Assembly (NCBI GenBank): GCA_964651705.1
Contig: CAZYWZ010000001.1
Span: 66,656-130,655, forward strand
Direction: 5' to 3'
Origin: JADLBR01 sp964651705
GTDB lineage: Bacteria; Verrucomicrobiota; Verrucomicrobiia; JADLBR01
Length of the DNA stretch: 64,000 bases
The notes under the pieces were generated by a model. The model had not been told where the DNA came from, searched no databases, and worked only from the letters and a program-made list of their open reading frames with translations. Shown piece by piece: positions 16,514-24,733 of the stretch (position 1 is the stretch's first letter; each line of letters begins with the position of its first letter). The position numbers and the translations under genes are program-made.

Positions 16514-18771
16514 ACACCACCCGACGTGAGTTCGTTGTCGCCGCCGGAGGTGGTGCATTGGCGATCGCGGCCGGATGCCCTTCTGGGAAATCGCCCGCCG
16601 GGCGACGTCCGGGGCTGATCGCGAAACTGGCGCGAACCGGAGGCGTGCTGAAGATCGAGATCAACGGCGAGGTCTTCGAGCCGCTGGCCTACCGGTCGTA
16701 CCGACCCACGCCCGAGCTGGTGCGGGGCTTCCATGACGCCGGCTTGCGGCTGGCCAATGTCACCCATACCGGCATGCTCTGCACGCTGGACGTGCCCTAC
16801 TCCCTGTTCGGAGAGGTCTGGACGGGGCCGCGCCAATTCAACTGGGAAAACTTCGACGCGCAAATGCAGATGTTCGAGGCGAACGCGCCGGGCGCCTATT
16901 ATAACATCGCGCTGCAGCTCGACACCCGCGACTGGTATTTGGCAGCCCACCCGGAGTGTTCAGACAGTTATTGGAATCTGGTTGAAATGGCGGGCCACGA
17001 GCCGTGGCGTGTGGACACGGCCGACTCGCTGCAGGAGTTCCTGCGCCAGATCGAGGCGCGCTACGGTGACCGCGTGTTCGCCTACAGCCTGCTCTGCGGC
17101 TCGTCGACGGAGTGGTACACGAACTCGCAGGGCCGCGGGCGGCCGGAGGCGCAGATCCGCCAACACCCGATCAAGACGGCGGCGTTCCGGAGGTTCACCG
17201 GCGACCCGGCGGCGACGATGCCGCCGCTCGACGTCCTGCAGCGCACCTCGCACGGCATCTTCCGCGACCCCGTCGCGGATGCGGAGGCCCTGCGCTACTG
17301 GCGGTTCCATCACGAGATCATCGGCGATGCGATCGTCTACTTCGCCGGCAAGGCGCAGGCGGTGCTGCGGCACCAGAAACTGCTCGGGCTGTTCTACGGG
17401 TATCTGACGCAGCTCAACAGCGAGCGGCTGCTGCAGGAGGGCCACCTGGGCTACGAGCGCGTCTGGCGCTCGCCGGACATCGACATGATCTACGCGCCCG
17501 CGAAGTACGGCGCGCCGCGCAGCTTCGAGGGAGCCAGCGGATACCTGCTCACCGTCGACTCGCTCGACCTGCACGACAAGCTGGTGTTTCACGAGGTCGA
17601 CCACACCACCCACATCGCCCGCGACACCGTGGAGAACGGCAGGAAGATCCCCGGGGGCAACACCAAGCTGGCCGACGCGTTCGCCTCGCGGCAGGTGCTG
17701 CGTCGGGAGTTCGCCCTGACGCGCGCCAAGCGCACCGCGCTGTGGTGGTTCGATTTCCTCGGCGGCAACTACGCCAGCCCGGAGATGATGGCGATGGTCG
17801 CCGAGCTGGTCCGCGCGCAGGAGCGGCTGCGCGACGTGCCCATGCGGTCGGTGGCGGAGATCGCGGTTTTCGGCGACGTGCCCTCCATGTACCACGTCAA
17901 CGCGCGCTCCAGCGTCGCGGACGACCTCTTGGTGCGCCCGCCCGATGAGCTGGCCCGCATCGGCGCGCCCTACGACATCTATAACTTCTCGGACCTCGAC
18001 CACGCGGGCATCCCGTGGGAGCGCTACAGGCTGTGCGTCTTCCTCAACGCTTTCGTCATCCCGGAGGAAAAGCGGGCGTTCCTCCGCTCGAAGGTGCAGG
18101 CCAGCGGCCGCACCCTGCTGTGGATCTATGCCCCGAACTATATCCAAGAGAACGGCTTTTCGGTCGATGCGATTTCCGAGATCACGGGGATCGAGGTGGT
18201 TCGGCGTGCGGAAGAGGGGAGCCCGGTCACGGTGCGGGCCGAAGGCCCGTTCGCCCGGATCGGTGCCGCGGTGCGATACGGCTTTACGCCGGGGCAGAAG
18301 TCAGGCGCCCAGCGCGATCCGACCTTCGACACGCGAAGCAAGGGTCTGCTGGAAACCGCGCCGCTTTTCGAGATCCGGGATGAGGCGGCCCAGACGTGTG
18401 GCGTTTACGAATCCAACGGCGCGCCCGCGCTGGCGCTGAAGCAGTTCAACTCGCACACGTCCATCTACGGCGCGGTTGGCAATCTTCCCTCCGCGCTCTA
18501 CCGGGAAATTGCGCGGTCGGCAGGCGTCCACATCTACTACGAGGGAAACGATCCGACCTATATCAACAGCCGCCTGTTCGGCATCCACATGCAGAAGGAC
18601 TCTGCGCCGACGATCCATTTTCCATCGCGCAAGCCGACGCGTTTGGAGGAGCTCTTCGACGGCGGCGAAGTCCGCTTCGAAAACGGCGTCTGCCGCCTGC
18701 CTCACCAGCCCGGCGCGGCCAAGCTCTATCTCCTCGCCGACGCGCAAATCGCACCCGGCAATAGGCAATGA
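16510..18771 (+). CDS. exported GH-A/GH42-like glycosidase candidate
   Basis: 753 residues. The start gives a Tat-type, probably lipoprotein, signal (NTTRREFVVAAGGGALAIAAGC). A barrel region follows: LAYRSYRPTPELVRGFHDAG, YNIALQLDTRDWYL, VFAYSLLCGSSTEWY (possible acid/base region) and KLVFHEVDHTTHIARDT (possible nucleophile region). Residues from about 440 (YDIYNFSDLDHAGIPW, YRLCVFLNAFVIPEEKRAF, SGRTLLWIYAPNYI) look like the flavodoxin-like second domain of GH42 beta-galactosidases. Catalytic Glu residues are not assigned with certainty. It is the first gene of the long enzyme run and follows the leader ORF. Confidence 0.65.
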   Translation: MNTTRREFVVAAGGGALAIAAGCPSGKSPAGRRPGLIAKLARTGGVLKIEINGEVFEPLAYRSYRPTPELVRGFHDAGLRLANVTHTGMLCTLDVPYSLFGEVWTGPRQFNWENFDAQMQMFEANAPGAYYNIALQLDTRDWYLAAHPECSDSYWNLVEMAGHEPWRVDTADSLQEFLRQIEARYGDRVFAYSLLCGSSTEWYTNSQGRGRPEAQIRQHPIKTAAFRRFTGDPAATMPPLDVLQRTSHGIFRDPVADAEALRYWRFHHEIIGDAIVYFAGKAQAVLRHQKLLGLFYGYLTQLNSERLLQEGHLGYERVWRSPDIDMIYAPAKYGAPRSFEGASGYLLTVDSLDLHDKLVFHEVDHTTHIARDTVENGRKIPGGNTKLADAFASRQVLRREFALTRAKRTALWWFDFLGGNYASPEMMAMVAELVRAQERLRDVPMRSVAEIAVFGDVPSMYHVNARSSVADDLLVRPPDELARIGAPYDIYNFSDLDHAGIPWERYRLCVFLNAFVIPEEKRAFLRSKVQASGRTLLWIYAPNYIQENGFSVDAISEITGIEVVRRAEEGSPVTVRAEGPFARIGAAVRYGFTPGQKSGAQRDPTFDTRSKGLLETAPLFEIRDEAAQTCGVYESNGAPALALKQFNSHTSIYGAVGNLPSALYREIARSAGVHIYYEGNDPTYINSRLFGIHMQKDSAPTIHFPSRKPTRLEELFDGGEVRFENGVCRLPHQPGAAKLYLLADAQIAPGNRQ

Positions 18772-18790
18772 AACAAAGCAAAATCACACC

Positions 18791-20443
18791 ATGAACCCAA
18801 CCATCACCCGCATCATCGCCAGCATGCTGGCGATCGCGACTGTGACCGCAGGAACGGCGTGGGCAGTTTCGCCGGATGTCATCGTGTATGGGGGGGTTCC
18901 CTGCGGCATTGCCTCGGCTATCACCGCCGCGCGTGAAGGGGCCAACGTCTTGCTCATCGAGCCGACGAAGCATGTCGGCGGGCTCAGCACCAGCGGCATC
19001 AACACCGCCGAGAGCGAGCACATGCTGAAATGGACCATCGGCGGCTTTGCCGATGAGTTCTACCGGCGGCTGGGCAAGCATTACGAAGATACGAAGGCCC
19101 TGCAGACCTATCCCCACAAGGACAAGCGGCTGGACACGATCTACTTTTTCGAATCGAGCGTCGCGGAGAAGGTCTATCGCGGCATGCTCAAGGAAGCGGG
19201 CGTGGAGGTGCGTTACGGCGCCGGCGTGGACGCGGTGATGAAGGATGGCGCGAAGATCACCGGCATCACGTTGACCGATGGCGCAAAGTTCGCGGCGAAG
19301 GTCTTTGTGGATGCGAGTTACGAGGGCGATCTCATGGCTCGCGCCGGGGTGAAGTATGCTGTGGGGCGCGAGTCCAAGGCGGAGTTTGGCGAGGAGGCGG
19401 CGGGCATTCGGTTCGACAAGACGCCTCGCAGGGCCCGCACGGTGGATGCGCAGGGCAAGCTGCTCCCAGGCATCAGCGCCTGGGCGAAGGACCTCAAGGA
19501 AGGCGACGCCCATCCGGCCCCGATGAACTACAACTTCCGCCTCACCGTCGCGAAGGACCCAAAGCTGCAAGTGCCCATCCCCGCGCCAAAACGCTACGAG
19601 CCCTCGCGCTACTCGTTGCTCGCAGATTGGCTGCGCGACCAAACGGCGCAAAAGAAGCCGGTCAAACTCTCCGACATCATCGACCTCTACGAACGGCGGA
19701 ACGGCAAGTTCGAGCTAAACAACAAGCAATCCGCGGTCTTCTCGCTGGGTCACTTCGGCGCGCAGTTTGAATGGCCGGATGCCAGCTACGAGCAACGTGC
19801 CCGCATCTACGAGGACCACATGGACTACACCCTCGGCCTGCTTCATTTTCTCGCCACGGACGCTGCCGTGCCTGTGAATGTGCAGCAGGACATGAAGGCG
19901 CTCGGCCTGCACAAGGACGAGTTCGCCGATAACGGCCATCTGCCCTACCAGCTCTACGTCCGCGAGGCCCGCCGGATGAGAGGCGAGTATGTCATGACGC
20001 AGCAAGACGTGCAGACCGACCGCCGCAAACCCGACAGCGTCGGCATGGGCAGCCATTTCATCGACTGCCACCACGTCCAGCGCGTCGCCCTGAATGGGCA
20101 TGAGTTCGTCAACGAGGGCCGCATCTGGCGCATGGGCTACGCCTACCAAATACCCTACCGCGCACTCACGCCGAAGGCCGGCGAATGCAGCAATCTGCTC
20201 GTCCCCGGAGCCGCCAGCTTCACCCACGTCGCCTTTTGCACCCTGCGGCTGGAGAGCACCTGGATGATCGTCGGCCACTCCGCCGGCCTCGCCGCCGCCA
20301 CGGCCGCAAAAGACGGCAGCGAGGTTCAAGAAGTAAACATCCCCGCCCTCCAGGACAAACTCCGCGCCCAACAGCAGGTCATCGATTTCCTTCCCGGCCA
20401 ACCCGAGAAATGCGAGCACCTCAATGGGCCGCCGGAGTTTTGA
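18791..20443 (+). CDS. secreted FAD-dependent oxidoreductase
   Basis: 550 residues. The ATG at 18791 is chosen because it starts signal peptide MNPTITRIIASMLAIATVTA; the open frame extends upstream into the preceding gene. The nucleotide-binding motif is GGVPCG (residues 34-39) in DVIVYGGVPCGIASAITAAREG, then VLLIEPTKHVGGLSTSGIN. VFVDASYEGDLMARAGV and NLLVPGAASFTHVAFCTLRLESTWM complete the FAD_oxidored fold. It uses a Sec signal of the type shared by later genes rather than the Tat signal of the other two paralogues. The substrate is likely a sugar or uronate from the same locus. Confidence 0.9.
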   Translation: MNPTITRIIASMLAIATVTAGTAWAVSPDVIVYGGVPCGIASAITAAREGANVLLIEPTKHVGGLSTSGINTAESEHMLKWTIGGFADEFYRRLGKHYEDTKALQTYPHKDKRLDTIYFFESSVAEKVYRGMLKEAGVEVRYGAGVDAVMKDGAKITGITLTDGAKFAAKVFVDASYEGDLMARAGVKYAVGRESKAEFGEEAAGIRFDKTPRRARTVDAQGKLLPGISAWAKDLKEGDAHPAPMNYNFRLTVAKDPKLQVPIPAPKRYEPSRYSLLADWLRDQTAQKKPVKLSDIIDLYERRNGKFELNNKQSAVFSLGHFGAQFEWPDASYEQRARIYEDHMDYTLGLLHFLATDAAVPVNVQQDMKALGLHKDEFADNGHLPYQLYVREARRMRGEYVMTQQDVQTDRRKPDSVGMGSHFIDCHHVQRVALNGHEFVNEGRIWRMGYAYQIPYRALTPKAGECSNLLVPGAASFTHVAFCTLRLESTWMIVGHSAGLAAATAAKDGSEVQEVNIPALQDKLRAQQQVIDFLPGQPEKCEHLNGPPEF

Positions 20444-20485
20444 GTGCACCCGACCGCAGCCATGAATGCTCGCCCCTCCATTCCC

Positions 20486-21721
20486 ATGAACACCAAGATC
20501 AACCTCACTCGACGCGCGACCCTGTTCGGTGCCGCGATTTCGGCGGCGGGCACCCCGCTGGCGGGGCTATTCGGGCTTCGCCCTCCTGCGGCGCGTGCCG
20601 GCGAGCCGGATCCGGACGGCCCGAAGGTGGACGGCTGGCACGCGGAGCTGACGCGGCGCATCGCGGCGTTGGACGCCCGCGGCGGCGGGACGCTCGAGCT
20701 GGGCGACGGCGTGTATGAGATCGACAAGCCCCTGCGCTTGCCGCGCTCGGTCAGCCTCGTGATGACGCCCAATGCGGTCATCAGGGCGAAGCCGAACTTC
20801 CAGGGCGAGGCGGTCCTGGTCAAGGGCGGCGGAAAATACGCGGTGTCCTCGGCCACCGCGGGCTGGATCCGCGGCGGCGTGATCGACGGGAACCGCCAGC
20901 CGCTCACGGGCATCCTCGTCGAGGACCTGCACCGCCTGGAGATCGCGGACATCTCGGTGCTGAACGCGCTGTTCAAGGGCGTCCATCTGGTCAAGGGCGG
21001 CAACGAGTCCAACCTCACCCGGGTCCGCTGCGATGTCGACATGAAGACCCCGTGCGGGCCCGGGAGCATCGGCGTCCATGTCGAGAGGACCGACTGCAAG
21101 TTTCACCTTGTCCACGTCATTGGCTATGAGACCGGCGTGCGCAGCGACGCCGGCAGCAACTGGTTCAGCCTTGTGCATGTCTGGAATTGGGAGCCCACCC
21201 AGGGGCCGATGAAGTACTGCTTCCACTGCAATGGCGGGAACAACACCTTCAGCCAGTGCTACGCCGATTCGCCGACCGTCGCGGGCTTCTTCATCACGGC
21301 ACCGCACCAGGCGGTCATGCAGTGCCGCGTCTATTTTAGCCGCTGGGCCCCGGACAACACGGGCGCGGGATTCCTCATGACCGATAAGGGGCGCCACGGC
21401 ACCTACATCGGGAACGTCGTCTTTGCCGACAAGGACCACAGGCTGGCCAAGGCCTACGACGGTGATCTCGAGGGCGCGTGCATCCTCGGCGCCAGCGCCA
21501 GCAACGCGGTCGGCGGCCTCGAGAACCGCATCCCCTCCGGGGGTTCCGCCGGGCGCACCGCACTGCACCTCGCGGGCGGTGGGATCCGCCTCGCGCGCCA
21601 GACGGCTGCCCCGCAGCCCGCCGAGGGCGAGCTCGGCGAGGTGCGCTGGGTCGACGATGGGGCCGCGTCGGCGCTTTGGGTCAAGACCTCGACCGGCTGG
21701 AAGAAATCCCAGCTCTCCTGA
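20486..21721 (+). CDS. Tat-exported parallel beta-helix protein (pectate-lyase-like)
   Basis: 411 residues from the third in-frame start (20486); ATG 20462 or GTG 20444 are possible. The signal is MNTKINLTRRATLFGAAISA. The mature protein opens with a pectate-lyase-3-like LTRRIAALDARGGGTLELGDGVYEIDKPL, then coils with short repeated rungs (GILVEDLHRLEIADISVLNA, GNESNLTRVRCDVDM, GGNNTFSQCYADSP). The fold is typical of pectate lyases, polygalacturonases and some epimerases. No catalytic triad could be assigned. The last 45 residues (ELGEVRWVDDGAASALWVKT) resemble phage-tail-like appendages. Confidence 0.7.
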   Translation: MNTKINLTRRATLFGAAISAAGTPLAGLFGLRPPAARAGEPDPDGPKVDGWHAELTRRIAALDARGGGTLELGDGVYEIDKPLRLPRSVSLVMTPNAVIRAKPNFQGEAVLVKGGGKYAVSSATAGWIRGGVIDGNRQPLTGILVEDLHRLEIADISVLNALFKGVHLVKGGNESNLTRVRCDVDMKTPCGPGSIGVHVERTDCKFHLVHVIGYETGVRSDAGSNWFSLVHVWNWEPTQGPMKYCFHCNGGNNTFSQCYADSPTVAGFFITAPHQAVMQCRVYFSRWAPDNTGAGFLMTDKGRHGTYIGNVVFADKDHRLAKAYDGDLEGACILGASASNAVGGLENRIPSGGSAGRTALHLAGGGIRLARQTAAPQPAEGELGEVRWVDDGAASALWVKTSTGWKKSQLS

Positions 21722-21788
21722 GCGAGGGAGAGGGATCCGCGTGAGGGCCATCGATCATCGCTTTGGAATTCGGCACTGAAAGGATATC

Positions 21789-23210
21789 ATGAACACGACC
21801 ATCCCCCGCATCCTCGTGAGCGCGCTGGCGCTCGTCATCGTCCTTACCGCCCGGGCTGAACCCGTCGCCCCCGATCCCCGGGGAAGCGAGGCCCGCCTGG
21901 GGTGGTGGCGCGAGGCAAAGTTCGGCATGTTCATCCATTGGGGGCTTTACTCCCTGCCGGCCGGTGAGTGGAAAGGCCAAGCCTATTCCGGCATCGGCGA
22001 GTGGATCATGTTCAAGGCCCGCATCCCCGTGGCGGAATATGAACAGCTGGCCACGCGGTTCAACCCCGTCAAGTTCGATGCCGAGGCATGGGCGCAACTC
22101 GCGCAGGACGCGGGCATGAAATATCTGGTGATCACCGCAAAACACCATGACGGTTTCGCGATGTTCGGCTCCAAGGCGGACCCCTTCAACATCGTGGACG
22201 CGACCCCGTTCAAGCGCGACCCGATGAAGGAACTGGCGGCCGCATGCGCGAAGCGTGGCATCCGGTTCGGGTTCTACTATTCCCAGGCCCAGGACTGGAC
22301 GGCTCCGGGTGGCGCCATCTGGAAGGGCCGTCACGAAGACGGCCCGGATTTTGGGGGCAGATGCTGGGACCCCCGCCAGGAGGGAGACTTCGATGCCTAC
22401 TTGAATCGCAAAGCCATCCCGCAGGTGGAGGAACTTCTGCGCAACTATGGGCCGGTGTCGGTCATCTGGTTCGACACGCCGCTCGACGTCATGACCCGTG
22501 AGCGCGCCTCCCGGTTCGAGCGCGCCGTCCGCGGCCTCCATCCGGACTGCCTCATCAGCGGCCGCCTCGGCGGGGAGAGCCAGAGCGACTATCAATCCGA
22601 AGGCGACAACAAAATTCCCGACCTGGCGCGCGCGGGCGCATGGGAAACCCCGGCCACCCTCAATGACACCTGGGGCTTCAAGAAGGACGATCACAACTGG
22701 AAGAAGCCCGAGGACCTGACCTTCAAGCTCGTGGACATCGTCAGCAAGGGCGGCAACTACTTGCTGAATGTCGGGCCCGATGGCGAGGGCGTCATCCCGC
22801 AGCCCAGCCAGGACATGCTCCGCGTGGTGGGGCGCTGGTTGAAGGTCAATGGCGAGGCGGTTTACGGGGCCGGCCGCAGCCCGTTCGGCGGAGAATTCGG
22901 CACATTCAGCGAGAACAGGAAAGACAAGAAGGGGAAACCGCTGTTCACTGCGAAGGCCGATTGGCGCTGCACCACAAAGCCCGGCAGGCTTTACCTGCAC
23001 CTGTTCCAATGGCCGGCCGGCGCGCTCGAGCTGGCCGCGGTCAAAGGCCGGGTCACCAAGGCCTATCTCCTCGCCGACCCGAAGCGAGGTCCGCTCGTGG
23101 TCACGCAGAACGGTGAGAACGTATCCATCGCCTTGCCTAAGAATGCGCCGGATCCCATTGCATCAGTGGTCTGCGCGGAAATAGAGGACAACGCTGCTGG
23201 GGGCGGGTAG
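21789..23210 (+). CDS. alpha-L-fucosidase, GH29
   Basis: 473 residues with signal peptide MNTTIPRILVSALALVIVLT and an AAAGGA ribosome site. GH29 signatures are complete: KFGMFIHWGLYSLPAGEW, YLVITAKHHDGFAMF, FGFYYSQAQDW, the nucleophile Asp229 in VIWFDTPLD, and NYLLNVGPDGEGVIPQ. A short C-terminal beta domain follows. It releases terminal L-fucose by a retaining mechanism, outside the cytoplasm. It is the clearest specificity marker of the locus and suggests a fucosylated heteropolysaccharide. Confidence 0.96.
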   Translation: MNTTIPRILVSALALVIVLTARAEPVAPDPRGSEARLGWWREAKFGMFIHWGLYSLPAGEWKGQAYSGIGEWIMFKARIPVAEYEQLATRFNPVKFDAEAWAQLAQDAGMKYLVITAKHHDGFAMFGSKADPFNIVDATPFKRDPMKELAAACAKRGIRFGFYYSQAQDWTAPGGAIWKGRHEDGPDFGGRCWDPRQEGDFDAYLNRKAIPQVEELLRNYGPVSVIWFDTPLDVMTRERASRFERAVRGLHPDCLISGRLGGESQSDYQSEGDNKIPDLARAGAWETPATLNDTWGFKKDDHNWKKPEDLTFKLVDIVSKGGNYLLNVGPDGEGVIPQPSQDMLRVVGRWLKVNGEAVYGAGRSPFGGEFGTFSENRKDKKGKPLFTAKADWRCTTKPGRLYLHLFQWPAGALELAAVKGRVTKAYLLADPKRGPLVVTQNGENVSIALPKNAPDPIASVVCAEIEDNAAGGG

Positions 23211-23228
23211 TGGAGAGTTTCGGGACGA

Positions 23229-23266
23229 AGACAGAGCCGGGGGGTCGAGACAGAGCCGGGGGGTCG
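23229..23266. repeat. two 19-bp tandem copies at a REP-like left end
   Basis: The unit AGACAGAGCCGGGGGGTCG occurs at 23229-23247 and 23248-23266, the second copy entering the terminus GGGGTCGGCCCTTGAC. It has the same period (19) as the RAYT left-end duplication, but a different flank sequence. Confidence 0.85.
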
Positions 23267-23351
23267 GCCCTTGACTATTGACAGTGGCGCCCGAATTCGA
23301 ATCGTCGGAAAATCACGCCCGACGCTTTGTCAATTGTCAAGGGCTGACCCC
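23260..23351. mobile_element. 92-bp non-autonomous REP/MITE-like element
   Basis: Termini GGGGTCGGCCCTTGACTA and, inverted, TTGTCAAGGGCTGACCCC enclose about 50 bases including CGAATCGTCGGAAAATCAC. The core is shared with 41073-41163. No coding capacity. After the right end, CCCCATTTCC recurs three times (23348-23381), in the spacer just before the next gene. Confidence 0.8.
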
Positions 23352-23396
23352 ATTTCCCCCCCCCCATTTCCCCCCATTTCCTCCATCTTTGAAGAT

Positions 23397-24719
23397 ATGA
23401 GCACCATAGCCCTATCCACCCGACGCGATTTCATCCAAGCGGCCGGATTGGCGATCGCCGGCGCGGCCATCGGGCCGAGCGCGGCCGCGGCTGATCCATC
23501 GGCGGGACCCAGGCGGCCCCGCCCCTTGAAGTTCTCGGCCGACATGCGCGAAGGGCTGAACCCGCGGCGCGTGACGAACGCCATGTGGGACTACTCGTGG
23601 CTGACGCAGCATTATCCGGGCGGCGCGTTCGCCAATTTCGACAAGGCCGCGGACGACCTGATGGAGCGGGGGTTCAATACCGTTCGGATCGACGCATTCC
23701 CGCTGGTCGTCGGCGCGCTGAAGTCCGACGACGAGACCATCACCATCGCCGGAAATCCGCTCGCCAACTGGGGCATGTCCGATGTGGACCGCCCGCACGC
23801 GATCGTCCGCGAGCTCGTGGAATTCATGCGGGCCGTCAAGGAGCGCGGGCTCTCGGTGATCCTCTCGTCGTGGGGCAAGGACTGCAAAGAGTATCCCGAC
23901 CGCAAGCTGGCGCTGGCCAAGGACCGCGACGGATTCCGCAAATGCTGGGAGCGCACGCTCGACATCCTCGGCAGCCACGACCTGCTGGGCCACGTCATCT
24001 ACGTGGACCTCGACCAGGAGTTCCCGTTCTTCAGCCCGTTCAAGGATGAGCTGAACGAACTGGCGAAGCAGAAATCCGCCGGCCGCTCGGTGGAGGTCGC
24101 GATGGAAGAGGTCGGGCAGTTCGAGCAGGGTCTGACGCGCCTCGCGTGGAAGCCGGCGCAGATGGAATACGTGCGGCGACTCTTCTCCGAGATGCTGCCG
24201 CACTTCCAGTCGCGCTACCCGCGGCAGCGCTTCACCTACTCGCTCACCTCATTCTTCAAGGAAGTGCGCGCGATGGGTCTGCAGTTGTTCGACGTGCTGG
24301 AGCTGCACCTGTGGATCCACTCGCCGCGCTTCGACAACCGCACGGGATTCCAGAAGCTCACCAAGGACCGGGGCGAGCATGATTACAGGGATTACGCGGA
24401 CCGCGTGGCCGCCGCGCTGGATACCGTCGGGCCGATGCTCGCGAAGGAGATGGAGAACAAATGCGCCTTCGCGCAAGCGTGGTCGGAGGAGATCGCCGCG
24501 CCGGTGGTGACGACGGAGGCCTGGGGGCCCTGGTGGCACATGGACCATCCGGATCTCGATTGGGGCTGGCTGCGCGACTGGTGCGAGCAGTGCATGGGGC
24601 TGGCCGCCGAGCACAAGTTCTGGGGCGTTACCCCGTGGAACTACTCCCATCCCTATTGGAAGAATTGGTCCGACGTGGCGTGGTACCGAAAGGTCAATGA
24701 ACGCTTCCTGCGGAGTTAA
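23397..24719 (+). CDS. Tat-exported cellulase-like (GH-A fold) protein
   Basis: 440 residues; ATG 23397 starts Tat signal STRRDFIQAAGLAIAGAAIG. The barrel is of the PF12876 sugar-binding cellulase-like type: LNPRRVTNAMWDYSWLTQHYPG, LMERGFNTVRIDAFP, VKERGLSVILSSWGKD, GHVIYVDLDQEFPFF, QLFDVLELHLWIHSP and PVVTTEAWGPWWHMDHPD. Acidic residues in DLDQEF and TTEAW are candidates for the catalytic pair. Substrate unknown. Its upstream spacer is filled by the REP/MITE element, which probably altered the promoter region. Confidence 0.75.
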   Translation: MSTIALSTRRDFIQAAGLAIAGAAIGPSAAAADPSAGPRRPRPLKFSADMREGLNPRRVTNAMWDYSWLTQHYPGGAFANFDKAADDLMERGFNTVRIDAFPLVVGALKSDDETITIAGNPLANWGMSDVDRPHAIVRELVEFMRAVKERGLSVILSSWGKDCKEYPDRKLALAKDRDGFRKCWERTLDILGSHDLLGHVIYVDLDQEFPFFSPFKDELNELAKQKSAGRSVEVAMEEVGQFEQGLTRLAWKPAQMEYVRRLFSEMLPHFQSRYPRQRFTYSLTSFFKEVRAMGLQLFDVLELHLWIHSPRFDNRTGFQKLTKDRGEHDYRDYADRVAAALDTVGPMLAKEMENKCAFAQAWSEEIAAPVVTTEAWGPWWHMDHPDLDWGWLRDWCEQCMGLAAEHKFWGVTPWNYSHPYWKNWSDVAWYRKVNERFLRS

Positions 24720-24733
24720 GAAACGGCAAACGT

